The notes under the pieces were generated by a model. That model worked only from the letters and a program-made list of their open reading frames with translations, was not told where the DNA came from and ran no database searches. Positions 32,050 to 43,551 of a stretch of DNA of 64,000 nucleotides are shown one piece after another. How positions within the stretch are numbered: the first letter of the stretch is position 1; each line of letters starts with the position of its first letter. Source of the stretch: Orychophragmus violaceus (Eukaryota > Streptophyta > Magnoliopsida > Brassicales > Brassicaceae). A program made the position numbers and the translations under genes. The DNA is taken from assembly GCA_030180135.1 (NCBI GenBank), contig CM058239.1, positions 38,725,789 through 38,789,788 of the forward strand. Reading direction: 5' to 3'.

Positions 32050-33129
32050 CTGCATGATTATAGAAAGAAATGTTTCAGAGATTCTAGGGCATAAAGCTCC
32101 AAAGGACTACATCTACTGAGATACTGGAACTAAATAAAGGGATTTAATAGGAACTTTGAATCGTACTATTTAATTAGATGCAAGCATGAATAAAACTAAA
32201 CTACTTATAACTTATCAGTCACACAACAACAACTTAATAACATAACCAAAGAGAAGAGCAGATTAAAAGAACAGAGACATGGATCAACATTTCATTGAAC
32301 AGCTGAAAGTGGGAAGGCGAAGTAGAGAGGATAAACTGACAAAATCAATTTTTCAAAACAAAAAAAACTCACAAAATCAAATGAGCAAATATATTGAGAG
32401 CTACATTAATTTTCTGGATTGAGAAATCCAACGAAAATGCCCAGTAAGAATCCACAAGGAGTAAAACAAAACCTCCGGCTTTCTTGAGTAGCAAATCATA
32501 TGATAATTTATAGTGAGGAAAACAAATCAGAAAATTGAAATATTTTCTAATTTCTTGAGAAAGCGATTATCTTTAAGTTCTAAGCGATAAACTCCTTCAA
32601 TGAGAAGAAGATTCGACTTTAGAAATCGGAATCTGGATTTAAAGAGATGAACCTAAGAAACTTTGAAATCTTTCTTTGCAAGGAAAATACAAAGGAGAAA
32701 TAAAGTTGGTGTGGTTTGTGATATCGAATTTGGTAAAAGATATAAAATGAAGAAGACAAGTAGCAATAAAAACAGAGCGTGCGACGGTTCGATTGTTCAA
32801 GGAGAACACTCCTTCCGTTGTCTACATCACCAATCTTTCGTGAGGTATTAATTCTCTCGTCTCTTCGATTGGATTCTAACACCTTTGTTTTGTGTTTGAG
32901 TGGTGCGATGGAAATCATAAGGTCAAATTGGTGAAAGGATAAAGTTGGGCTGTTCTCAACAGCATAGTGGGTCCGTTAAGAAAACAATTCGAACGTGCTC
33001 TCTATCAAACAAAATACGAATATGTCGAGCCATTTAAAACTAAGAGAAAGATGCCACGTCATAAAAAATCAAGTGATGATGTGGCGCGCCGAGAGGAGAG
33101 AAAATAAGTCTCTCATTATATATATCCAA
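32050..33129. other. region upstream of the chimera, no gene seen
   Basis: The first part is probably intron or 5' flank carried along with the ATG16 fragment. No ATG16 first exon was recognised, and no other coding sequence. Confidence 0.4.
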
Positions 33130-33290
33130 GAAGCATGGAAGCGGCAGAGGGGCTGCGTTTCTCGCTTCGGAAGCGGAAGCGGGTGCGGAAGCGTACGGAA
33201 TCGCGAGGAATCGTTGTGGAAGCGCGATTCCAAAAATGAAGAGTTTGGAAGCGCGGAGGAAGCGGACGATTCTGATGTTGGAAGCATCGA
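33130..33290 (+). repeat. interspersed GGAAGCG array, forward orientation
   Basis: The heptamer GGAAGCG (often GGAAGCGG) recurs about eight times between 33137 and 33285. An inverted counterpart lies at 34214-34310. Short subterminal repeats in opposite orientation are typical of hAT-like DNA transposon ends, but no terminal inverted repeat or duplication was defined. Confidence 0.6.
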
Positions 33291-33938
33291 GATGGAAATC
33301 GGAATCGTTAACTTGTTGTTTCTTTATTTCTTACGTGTGTTTTGGAGAAGATAACAAAATTTAATATTGGATTTATAAAATTTATTTGTTTATGGCCCAA
33401 AATTAGCCCATATTTATAATATGTGAACTAAAACCCTATAACAAAAAAATAATAACTAATGAAAATGATAATTATTAGAAATATAATGAAAATATGATAA
33501 AAAGAGAAAATATGATAATAGAAACAAATAAATAATATAAAAGTAAGAAATTAAATGAAATCAATAAAATATATTAATAACTTAACGAAATTAAAAATGA
33601 TTAACAATATTAAAATATTATTATAATATTAGGATCTGAATGACTGAAAATGTAACAAGTACATATATTTAAAATAATGTATAAAAATTTTAAAAAAAAA
33701 TAATAATAATAATAATAAGAAGTTTGAAGAAAATAAAAATTCCAAAAAAAAAGAGAAAATTCATGAAAATCGATAACTAAAAATTGTAAAACATATAATT
33801 TAAAATAATATTGCTTGTGAGCGCATGTTATTTTCTTCAAATTATTATGATCATTAAAAAATTACAAATCTGTAAAAAAGATATATAAAAATATTAATAT
33901 TCAAAAATATATTAAATATTTAAATAACAAAACAAAAT

Positions 33939-33966
33939 CCGCGCATTTGCACGGGTTCTCTCCTAG
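33939..33966 (+). mobile_element. Helitron-type 3' terminus
   Basis: An imperfect GC hairpin (CCGCGC...GCACGG) is followed 8 nt later by CTAG at 33963-33966. The AT-rich DNA before it (33350-33938) is probably the body of a small non-autonomous copy inserted between the two GGAAGCG arrays. Confidence 0.45.
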
Positions 33967-34213
33967 GAAGGATTATGATGATATCATTATGTGACATTTG
34001 ATGAACTTTTGTGTTTGAACTTCTTTCTCTATTTTTCTGAGTTAAGATATTTGGTTTATGTATTGGATTTTACTATTGGTTTTTCATGTTAGTTTGATTT
34101 TATTTTTGATAGCTGCATCAATCTTATACGAAAATATGAATTACATTAACATTTATATATATTAGATCAACATTAATTAAATTAAAATTTCTGTATTTTA
34201 GAGTTATTTATAT

Positions 34214-34310
34214 ACGCTTCCAACACGTACCCGCTTCCTAAATATTTTTAAAATTTCGCTTCTGCACTTCCTAACGCTTCCGCTTCCACGTACCCGCTTC
34301 TGATTCCATG
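34214..34310 (-). repeat. interspersed GGAAGCG array, inverted orientation
   Basis: CGCTTCC occurs repeatedly (for example CCGCTTCC, CGCTTCCGCTTCC), the reverse complement of the array at 33130-33290, with a shared GGAAGCGGGTACG-type context. Confidence 0.6.
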
Positions 34311-34678
34311 CAGCTTAGATATATATGATTTCCCAACATGAAGAAGTTGTGATTCGTTGAGTTATACACAATTTATTAATCCAACTAGTGTTTGAAAAAC
34401 GTTTTTAAAAACAATTAATCCATCTACATTATTTACTAGAACATTGGAGAAGAAGGCCTTTTTACAGAATATAAAAAAGGAAATGGGCGGTTTGCATTTA
34501 TACTTAATTAACAACTGACAGGGAACCAACTAATTAATTATCCCTTGTGGTTATTTTAAGCTATTTATTTTGTGGACTCGACGAAGATTTAGCACGATCC
34601 TCGCCTCGCTTGTTGTCTCCCGCGTGACGTATATAATACTTTGTAGTTTGTATTAATGCTCCAATAATATCCAGTTAT
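34311..34678. other. AT-rich spacer, no gene seen
   Basis: Nothing supportable between the inverted array and the next retroposon. Confidence 0.4.
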
Positions 34679-34695
34679 ATGATATAAGTTCTGTT

Positions 34696-36042
34696 CATAT
34701 CTCTTGGGCGAAGATCAGATCAGGTTCGCCCTAGCTCATCTCTCTCTGTCCCGGTTTACGAGGCGCCGCCCAGTCTTCTCCGTTTTCCTCCCCGGTGGCA
34801 GGCGAACGGCGCCATCGCCGCCGGGGGAGGCTCGCGTCTGTCTTCTGGTCTTGGCTGGTGTGTTCGAACCGTCGTCGCTAACCGTCGTCTTTTTTGTTGC
34901 GGTGGTCGTCTCCGATGGTTCTCTTGGGGGTTTATCGGTGGATGCGTGTCTTAAGGTCTCCGGCGAGGTTTCTGCTCAACTGCATCGAAGGTTTCCTGTG
35001 GTTGAGATCTCGCTGTTCCGCGTGACTGAGGGGGTGGGTTTCGTCCAAGCTCATGGTGGTCGGAGTTGGTGCGTAGTGGATGGTTTAGACCGAGCTCCGT
35101 TCTATCTGCTCGGGTTTTGTTCAGATGCATTTCTTTGTGGGTTTGTCAAGGTTTGTCCTCGGTTTAGAGATGGCGGTTTGGGCTTAGTAGTGTATAGGGT
35201 GGTCTAGCTTGGTTGGTCTTTGTTTAGATCTAGTTTGGTCTTTGGGCTAGTGATAAAGCTGTTGATGGTGTTACTATGGGTTAGTTCCGACTTGATGTTG
35301 CTCTGGTTTTGGTTTCTGTTTGAGGTTCAGTCGCGTGGGTGCTCTCTTGCTTTTGGTCTTGTGTAGCCTGGTAGGTTCGTGCTCTTGCGTTGTGGCTGCG
35401 TTTGATTAGATTTTTAGGCTTCGTGGGGTGTTGTTTCTTAGCATTGGGAGTGTGCTTTCCCTTGTTGTTGGTGCATCGGCATAGTTCTTGTGGTTCGCTT
35501 ATTTATCTTCTGCCTTGGGTCTCCTACCTCGGGCAAGGGTTCTCCGGCACATCTTTAAGGGATTGAGACTTCGGTCTTCTTAGCATCTAGTCGGTCGGTG
35601 GCGAGTGGTAAAACAGTTTGGTCCCTCAGCTTCCTTGGTTTGATCTCCAGTCGTCTGGCTCGTGGCTCCCATGGATGGAGCAATTTAATGAGTGGAGGTG
35701 GACAAACCTCAATAATCTCGGCTTCAGATGTCACGCTCTTTTCCTCTCTCGGTGTTTGGCGCTCGCCTCCTCTTCGATGTCTTCTCTACCTGCTGTGAAC
35801 CTGACTGGTGTTGATTATCAGTTGGAGCTAGCTCTCTCCATTTAACGGTTTCTGTTTTAGGGTTGTAATGGTTTTCGTTTTGTTTGTCTTGCTATTCTGG
35901 TGTCTCTGAGGATTGTATGTTAATCCGCCGGCTCTTGGCTCCGGTATCGACATGTGATAGCCGGCTTTAGAGTTTTAAGTCTGTATTTCAAAAACGTATC
36001 CGATCTCGGTAATGAAATGGTAACCTTCCAGTGAAAAAAAAA
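34696..36042 (+). mobile_element. Sadhu-like non-coding retroposon with poly(A) and 17-bp TSD
   Basis: A GC-richer 1.35-kb segment ends in an A tract (36034-36042) and is flanked by ATGATATAAGTTCTGTT at 34679-34695 and 36043-36059. Long exact duplications plus poly(A) mean LINE-mediated target-primed insertion. The longest frame (34704-35207) has skewed composition and no known domain, so I do not call a gene. Size, lack of coding and pyrimidine-rich start fit the Brassicaceae Sadhu retroposons; a processed copy of another RNA is the alternative. Confidence 0.75.
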
Positions 36043-36059
36043 ATGATATAAGTTCTGTT

Positions 36060-36384
36060 GATGCAAAATAATTCAAGCACTCCCTTCGTGCTACCTATGA
36101 ATATATATGATCATAATTTTTTCTTTAATTAAACAATAATATGATCATATAGAATAGTAATAAGTTTTGGAGAAAACATAATTAAAATGGAATGGACAAC
36201 GAAGGGAGAGGTTCTAGGTGTCCCGCCGTCCAAAAAGATATTGGAGATCAATGGACTCTTTAAAAATAGACACAAGTTGGGATTAAGATTTCTAATTAAG
36301 TCAAGGCATTAGCCAAGCAACGACAACCACATCGACTCTTTGACCTAATTATACCCCATTATCCCACCCTCTCTAGATACATCA
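36060..36384. other. short spacer, no gene seen
   Basis: AT-rich sequence between the retroposon and the MITE pair; no feature recognised. Confidence 0.4.
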
Positions 36385-36387
36385 TCA

Positions 36388-36912
36388 GAGCATTTCCATC
36401 AGGGTTTTTGGGGGTTTTTAGACACGGTTTCTAAGAAAAGTTGGAATAAAATAACAATTTCTGTGGGACCCATTTAAGAGACAGGCTCTTAGAGCAAGTC
36501 CATCAGGGTAACAAGAGGTGGGTCTCTTAAAAAAAAATATTAAAATAATGTGGGTCCCATGTGGGACCCACTTTTTTTTAAAAAAACCGTATCCGAAACC
36601 TCTTGTGTAAGAGACGTCTCTTGGCTCGTCTCGCCACGTGTCGTCACACAATTGGTCGATTTTTTTTTTTTGTTATTATTTTTTTTTCGCCTCTACAAAA
36701 AAAAAAAAAATTAATAAAAAAATGGGATTAAGAGACTTACATGCGTCTCTGGGATGGAGCTGCTCTTAAGTTCATTGTTTAAGAAACCGTCTCTTACACA
36801 TGACGTCTACCCATTGGTCAATTTTTTTTTTTTCCAGTCTGTCCGAAAAAAAAAAAAAATATTAAAAAACAAATTTAAGATACCCACTAGGGTAACACTG
36901 ATGGAGATGCTC
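36388..36912. mobile_element. MITE with TCA duplication, host of a nested MITE
   Basis: Terminal inverted repeats GAGCATTTCCATCAG (36388) and its counterpart GAGCATCTCCATCAG (minus strand, ending 36912) are flanked by TCA at 36385-36387 and 36913-36915. A 3-bp duplication suggests the PIF/Harbinger group. The sequence is interrupted by a second MITE with related ends at 36492-36765. Confidence 0.7.
36492..36765. mobile_element. nested MITE of the same family, TTA duplication
   Basis: 274 bp with ends GAGCAAGTCCATC and, on the minus strand, GAGCAGCTCCATC, flanked by TTA at 36489-36491 and 36766-36768. Its interior resembles that of its host (GTCTCTT and TTGGTC followed by a T run), so one copy jumped into another of the same family. 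Confidence 0.68.
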
Positions 36913-36915
36913 TCA

Positions 36916-38840
36916 TAATTACTAAAAGGCTAATTAAACCATTCACCACCTTCCTCCATCTCGTCATCTTCATTCCGTGTTTGTGATCCCAATGGAATCT
37001 TGCTCTTCAATAGCGTGTGCGTGTCTAATCCATTATCACTCTTTTTATACGATTAAATCTAAATCATCTTAAGTTATTAACTAGATATCTTGAATGAATA
37101 AAAAAGCATACTAACTCATATAAATTTTGATTTCAAGTTTTGTTTGTTTTTGTTTTGTTTTGATTTTTATGTTACTGTTTCTTTTTCAAGATTAAGCTAA
37201 AACTAAAACATCGTTAATTTACATGTGGTGACGGAATGATTAAAAATCCGGATTCTTATGGCATAGATTTCCAAAATTTCATTTGATCAAAAAGATCTCT
37301 AAAATTTAAAATTAGTTTTCACTATAAAAAAAATATTCGAGTGTTTGATCACTTGACTTTTTTGGATTTCAACCTGAATGCTATTTGAAGTGGATATATG
37401 GAAACCTTTTATCTTTACACGGTGGCAGACACACCTGATTTTTTGAGAAAAAAAATATTTTATAAAAATATCTTAAATCGAACATATTCCATAATAATAT
37501 TGACTATTGTCAAATTTTAATTATAATATAGTCTAATAGATATTTTGAACTTCAAAAAATCTTAGTCCAAAAGTAGCATCATAAATAAATGTATAAAAAA
37601 TACGCTAGTAAAATAAACTAATCATAATTGTATTTATTATTAATTTGAATTTTCATCCTCTCCTCTTTTTATATTTAAATTAATTAAATGACTCAATACC
37701 CAAATTATTTTTATAAACTGTAAAATAAAATTTAAGTAAGTATACACACAAAACAACACAAATTTATGTATTTTAAATATTTACTTTTTGACAGTGAATA
37801 TAATAAAATAAATTAATTTATGCTATTTAACTTTAAATTTTAATTTGATAAAATATTAAAATTAGTAAATATATATATTATTCAAATATATAATGGGCCA
37901 AGTTACAATTGATATTTTTATATTTTTACGATTGCAGTTTTAGTAGGTTGTTCCATCAAATTTGTAAAATATTTAACACTAAAAAACATATTGAAAAATA
38001 AATTATTCAATTTGAGTTGAATTTTGTACACAGTAAACCGGGTTAAAATGCTTTAACCAATTTCAATTATAAGAACAAATCCAAAAATGTTAAATGGACT
38101 GATTATTCTATTTTGACTTTCTTAAGTCTGTAGTTATATTTATATAAATTATAAATTAGATTATTAATATATTAAAACATAAATAAATTCATTTATGAAC
38201 ATATGTTATATATACAAAATAAAATATTTTAAATCATCGTAATATATATTAAAACTATATTACATAAATTTTACAATAATTTTTTTTTTTTGAAAACAAA
38301 ATATTATAAAATTATTTATAAAATCATGATTACATTGTAGGTTATAACATAAAATGTAAAACCACGATTGAAATCTCTTTATTTTAAAGATATTGTTTCT
38401 CCCAAATAATATACAGTTCATTTTAAGAAAATAACATTATTAACTTCCGCTTTATAGTGCGGTTTACACAGTTATATAAATTATTAACAAAAAGTAATTC
38501 AAAAACAAAATAAAAGCATAGAGAAAAATATATTTGCGGTTTCAAAATCTAGTTATATAATTATTATTTTGTTTACATCGTCTTACTCTTTTATATTTAA
38601 ATTAATTATTATCTATTTGATTTCAATTAAAACATATAATTTTTACGATGATTATGAAAATAATATTATGTAGTTATACTATTAATACGTTAAGGTAGTT
38701 TTATAATTTGGCTTATTGAAAAAATATTTGATATTATGACAAAAAAACAACAATGAAACAAATTTTTTTTAAAAGGTTTTCATATTAATTTTTTTTAGGT
38801 TTTTATGAAATATAATACAAAGGAACATAAAAGAAATAGA
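36916..38840. other. very AT-rich intergenic region, no gene seen
   Basis: About 1.9 kb with many homopolymer tracts. A CCGCTTTATAGTGCGG hairpin at 38453-38468 might be a decayed Helitron terminus, but CTRR is not seen at the expected distance. Confidence 0.4.
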
Positions 38841-38844
38841 AGAG

Positions 38845-39495
38845 ACAAAAAAACAAACAAACCGGCCCAAAACTTCCTAATGGGCCCGATTTGGAACCGG
38901 CCTATCGGCAGAGAAACCCAAAAAGACCTAACCCTAAAAACCTAACCATAATCTTCAACTGCATGCGTTGTCGACGACTCGAAGCAGACAATGGAAGAGG
39001 CCAAATCTCGCAACTTAAAAACGGAGCCACCACTAACACAGGCGGAACCCTAACAACCGCCAAACGCCGACCCAAGAGAAGAGGGAAGAGAAATTGCCGC
39101 GAGCGAGAGAGAAGATCCAGTGAAAAGGAGAGGTCATGCCTAGACTTAGAAAACAGAGGAAACCCCAAAGAAACTGCTATTGTCGGTCCACCGTCTCCAA
39201 ACGGTGATGCCTAAACGAGAAACCCGAGATCCCAAAACCTCACAGCCATGATCGGTTCACAACCACCTCTACAAAACCACCACGCCACCAGCTGTCGTGT
39301 CCTCTAACATACAAAAAGAGAAGAAGGGCAATCCTGATTAATTGCTAAACCTGAGACTGCAAACCCCACCACACGACCGCCGACCACGCATCGGAAGACC
39401 TAGAAAACACATTTAGAGAAAGGGTCAGAGGAGGAAACCGCCTTGAAAACTCGAAAAGACAGGTCACCGGAACTTATCCTCTTAAATCCGAAACT
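38845..39495 (-). mobile_element. GC-richer segment, possible minus-strand retroposon remnant
   Basis: It begins near GACAAAAAAACAAAC and GGCCCAAAA, and on the minus strand resembles in style the other three retroposons here (GGGCC-rich 3' part). No exact duplication was found, so the identification is weak. A 107-codon frame at 38891-39214 has a biased composition and is not called. Confidence 0.3.
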
Positions 39496-39637
39496 TAGAT
39501 CAGTGAAACGATTTTAACATAAAAATAAGCATAGGATACATATTGAATATTGGTGATGTTATTTTAATATCTATAATAAATGTTATGAAACTTTTAAGAT
39601 AAAATTTATATGATTCCTATCAACAATTGTTTGTTCT

Positions 39638-40609
39638 AAACACGTGAAGGAGAGAGAAAGCTTATTTTTTCTCTGCCTTCTCTCCTCCTCCACCGACACA
39701 AGTTTCCGAGACCTCACTTCTCCTTCCTTCGGCCTCTCTGATGTCTGGTTAACGCCGGCGACGCGAGAGGCCTTCACCTCCATCCTTTTTGCTCTCTACC
39801 GGAGCTTCAACCGCGGTTTGACGACTAACGAGATGAAGGATTTTAGGTTGGCGGCGAAAGGTGTGGTTCGGCGACGGTGCTTGGTGGTGTAGCGGAGAGA
39901 CGACCGGTTGCTCGAGGACTAGCTCTGCGGTTTCTCCTCTTCTCATCTACCGGTTCGTCGCTGGGTTGGAGGCGCAGGGCGATGGCGATGTTGGTGGCGT
40001 GGGTCTTGGCGAGTTGAAGTCACGGTGGTGGCTAGGCGGAGGGCGGTTTTCGAAGACATATCTAACGGAATTCTTCGGGCTCACCGATCTGCTAGAGGAC
40101 ATCAGATCGGGGAGTTTTCGAGTCTCTCCGGTGGATCTCCTTCGGTGGCCTTCCTTTCCCTAACCAGACGGGTCGCCTCCGTGGTCTATGCAAGCCTTTC
40201 TCTTCCCTGGGTCCGGTGGCTGTCAGCGGTCCGTTTTCTCCTCCTTTGCGCGTTGGCTGGGGTGAGGTTTTCTGTTCACCCAGCGGAGGTCCTCTGCTCC
40301 GCACCGACTCTTTTTGAAGGCAAAGCTCGGGGCGAGCTCTGTTGCTCGGCCCCCTTCCTCCGGTGGTTCCGGCGGTCTTCTTGCGTCAACTATCCTCTCG
40401 GCGGCGTTTCTTTCTTCGCGTCTAGGGTTAGGAATGGCTCCGGTTTATATCGGTTTGCTTTCGGTTGGGTTGTTTGATTTCCTTTAATTTTGTTGGTTAG
40501 TTGAATTGGGCCCAATCCTGGGATTTAGGGTAGGACCGGTTTAAACCGGATGTAAACCAAAAACACAAAAAAAAATTAATATATGCACCAAATTTTGGTA
40601 AAAAAAAAA
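39638..40609 (+). mobile_element. Sadhu-like non-coding retroposon with poly(A) and 15-bp TSD
   Basis: A 970-bp pyrimidine-rich, GC-rich segment ends in an A tract (40600-40609) and is flanked by ACAATTGTTTGTTCT at 39623-39637 and 40610-40624. The ambiguous A shared with the tail leaves the TSD at 14-15 bp. Frames inside (39861-40163, 40025-40477) overlap one another and match no domain. The length is near the roughly 0.9 kb usual for Sadhu. Confidence 0.75.
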
Positions 40610-40624
40610 ACAATTGTTTGTTCT

Positions 40625-41600
40625 GGCTCTGCCATTACCTCCACCTAATTAAGTCGAATTTAATATAATGGTAGGATTTGAACGTGAATATGTTTTCACA
40701 TAAGAAATGCTTTTCACGTAACTCCAAAAACCAAAATCCCGCTCCATTATTGGTAGTCGATGATAAGTGCTTTAATTATGACCAACCGATTGGTCCACGT
40801 TCTTGTTTAGTAAATAATTAACATCAATCTTAAGTTGGGTAAGTAAACAATGAAAAAGACAAATGAAGAAGAAGAGATGAAGAAAGGACAAAAGGTTTGT
40901 CTAAGAATTGCCAAACAAGCAATAACGTGGTCCTATGCTCTCTCCCACGCACCAAACCAGTCAATACTCAATTGGTAACACGACAAATAAGTAAATCATC
41001 AGCTAAATTAAGAAAGAAAAACATAAATATTTTTAAAAATAGAGCGTGGCAAGGTGTGTGAACACACAAGCACCGAGAAAGATCTGAGAGTCAATTCTTG
41101 TGGGTGAGATGTTCAATGTGAACTGCATCAAGACGCGTTTAGGGTTTTAATCGTTTAAAATTCCTTAGCTATCAATATCATCACTAAAGTGTGTGTTAAT
41201 CAAAGATATCTCCAACAACAACAACACATTTTATTTATTTAAAAGCAGTGTAGAAGAATACTCTAGAAGATTTAGGTAATTTATGATGACTAATGGAGTA
41301 ATGAGGTCGGGCCATTCATTTGGAAGCAGAGAAAAAAGGAACTTTAGGCATGTTTTTTAATTATAAAATTTCAAATTTGTCTTTTATTTTATGGAAAAAT
41401 CTATGTTCCTACCCCGATTAAGATTGACATTAGGTTCACCTTCTTTTCAAGATTGGTACTATGTCACAAACCTTGGCAAATAACTACGTTATACTAGATT
41501 GACGATTACGAAAGAGAGACTATTAAACATAATAGTTATGTATCGTTAGGGATAGTTAAATGAGAAATAGCAAAATCTAGCCATTAAGCATGATTTAAGA
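40625..41600. other. intergenic spacer, no gene seen
   Basis: AT-rich, without a recognisable frame, RNA gene or element boundary. Confidence 0.4.
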
Positions 41601-41603
41601 TAT

Positions 41604-41905
41604 AAGATTGAAAAGTCTTTTTCTTCTCTTTTCTCTCTCTTTCCAGTGACCGTTATTGTTCATTACTATTCATAGTTTCTAAGTAACAATGGCCGGAGAT
41701 ACCTCGCTGCATCGCCTTTCTCAACCATTGGACTTTGGATCTGAGATCCCTAGTCTTGACTTTGTCCTCGACGACTCTCAATACCCCCACTACCAGGTTC
41801 TCCGGCTTCCACTATTCTAGTTGGATCGTCAAGCTACCATGCTCTTTTTTGGGTTTTCAAGAGCAAGGTCTTACCTCTTAAGTCTTCGGATATTTCAGAG
41901 ATTGA
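41604..41905 (+). repeat. LINE 5' UTR/ORF1 start, copy 1 of a duplication
   Basis: About 300 bp, 90% or more identical by eye to 42488-42787, sharing CTTTGGATCTGAGATCCCTA and GTTTTCAAGAGCAAGGTC. It encodes the Ser/Pro-rich start of a plant LINE ORF1 but ends abruptly at 41905. Confidence 0.65.
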
Positions 41906-41988
41906 AAAGTCTTTTTTCTCTTTTCTCTTTCTCTTTCGAGTGACCGTTATTTTTCTTTACTATTCATAATTTCTAAGTAACAATGGCC

Positions 41989-42134
41989 GACCTTATAAAT
42001 AAAACCCCCTATCGCCCTTACATATTCATATATCTAAAAAAACTTGTAAAAACAAAGGAACTATGCTCGACTTGATCTCTCGTTCGAGAGTACGTAAGTA
42101 GCCTTTACAAGGCCCAATCACTTTTCTACTTCAA
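41989..42134. repeat. 146-bp Ty3-type block, copy 1
   Basis: Matches 51687-51832 with scattered differences. Contains CTCGACTTGATCTCTCG and GAGAGTACGTA, a motif pair familiar from plant Ty3/Tat elements. Confidence 0.65.
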
Positions 42135-42487
42135 AATTAAGCAAGTTTCCTTTCAAGAACATACTCAGATTAACCGAAAATATTGACATCGACATTCTGG
42201 CCAACTGATCGATATAACTAAACGCGTTCCAAGACGCAGTGCCATCACTCCACGTTTTCAAATTCAACAACTTCAAAGCTGGGGCCAGACCCGCACAAGT
42301 CTTTAGAATAAGTTGAATAAGCCGTACCTCCTTCGCACAACCCAATTCAAAGAATTCGCAGGATAAGCCGAGCACGTACCGCACCTAAACCTAACAAATG
42401 ACAGGATAAGCCGGGCCCAAGCTCGCCCCTACAAACATTTGTATGTAAGACGAACACAGCTTCGTACTTAAAAACTACAAACGGGAC
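42135..42487. other. Ty3-derived debris
   Basis: GC-intermediate sequence continuing the Ty3-type block (GGATAAGCCGAGCACGTACC and GGATAAGCCGGGCCC repeats), bounded by the second LINE copy. No frame is supportable. Confidence 0.4.
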
Positions 42488-42971
42488 TATAAGATTGAAA
42501 AGTCTTTTTTCTCTTCTCTCTCTTTACAGTGAATGTTATTGTTCGTTACTATTCATAGTTTCTAAGTAACAATGTCGGAGATACCTCGCTCCACCGCCTT
42601 CCTCAGCCATCGGACTTTGGATCTGAGATCCCTAGTCTTGACTCTGTCCTCGACGACTCTCAGTTCCCCCACTACCGGGTTCTCCGGCTTCCACTATTCT
42701 AGTTGGATCGCCAAATTACCCTGCTCTTCCTTGGGTTTTCAAGAGCAAGGTCTTACCTCCTAAGTCTTCAGATATTTCGGAGAGTTCTGCGATTCAGCCT
42801 CAAGCTTCTCTTGCTACTACTATGGGCATCTCTCCACCGGTTACTGCTCAAGGACAAAACTGCCCTGAAAAATACAAGATTCAAGAAAGTATTCCGATTC
42901 AATATGGGAAGGAGTTAACTCTTATCTCATCTCAATATACTACCCAGTTGGCCAAAATTGATGAGAAAAAG
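42488..42971 (+). pseudogene. LINE ORF1 N-terminal remnant, copy 2
   Basis: Repeats 41604-41905, then continues in one frame for over 60 codons: KSKVLPPKSSDISESSAIQP, ASLATTMGISPPVTAQGQNC and QYGKELTLISSQYTTQLAKI. It stops where an LTR begins at 42972. Upstream frames are shifted. It may be the 5' part of the LINE whose 3' part is at 51900-53573, but the middle is missing, so a deletion or two independent copies must be assumed. Confidence 0.6.
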
Positions 42972-43373
42972 TGTTGGATATGGGTTTAGCACCCATTCAT
43001 AAGCTCATTGAAAATCTTGCTACTTTGATAAATCATCTCAGCCCAAGAAAACAAGCACGTTAATGAGTCAACAGCCCAACAGGAAGTCAGCTTCCCAACG
43101 CTATAAATAGGACCCTTCATTCTTCATTTTAGGGACATGGTAACTGGTGAAGGCTCCGAGTTACTCTTATAAAGCTCTGAGCTCAAGCAGCATTTAGGGA
43201 GCATGTCATTCGATGGACTCCCACCTCGTACCATCATGTTCATTGCTCGGCTTCCGCCTTAAGATTAATAAAGAATAGTTTCGATCTCACTTAAGTTTAT
43301 TTCTCACCTCGTAGTTCGGACTTCTCTGATCGCAACCCGATTTTCTGGACTAGATCGAAATTTCGTAACAACA
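42972..43373 (+). repeat. 5' LTR of the decayed Ty3 element
   Basis: About 402 bp, TGTTGGATATGGG to GTAACAACA. Contains a TATAAATAGG box (43101-43111) and AATAAAG (43267), consistent with promoter and poly(A) signal. No partner LTR in the window. Confidence 0.65.
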
Positions 43374-43375
43374 AT

Positions 43376-43392
43376 TGGCGCGACTGTGGGGA
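43376..43392 (+). promoter_or_regulatory. PBS-like sequence of the Ty3 element
   Basis: TGGCGCGACTGTGGGGA, close to the TGGCGCCGTCTGTGGGGA-type PBS widespread in plant Ty3/Tat elements. Confidence 0.6.
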
Positions 43393-43551
43393 TCCGCAAA
43401 ACTTTTCTACACTCTACGACGAAGCCAAGATGACATGACCCCTTTCAGCCAATGATAGCCCCGAGAAGACGACGAACCCACCACCGAGCTAGACTCCTCC
43501 AAGCGCAGTCGGAAAGGTGGACTTGCCGCCCCCACCAGTCACACCTCAAAC

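Noticed and set aside
34704..35207. 167-codon frame as a protein gene
   Set aside because: It lies wholly within a poly(A)-tailed retroposon with a 17-bp TSD, has no known domain, and its openness follows from local GC richness.
38453..38468. CCGCTTTATAGTGCGG as a Helitron terminus
   Set aside because: A hairpin is possible, but no CTRR lies at the proper distance, and neighbouring sequence does not resemble the other candidate termini.
40025..40477. 150-codon frame as a protein gene
   Set aside because: Inside a second retroposon, overlapping another open frame (39861-40163), with no recognisable motif.
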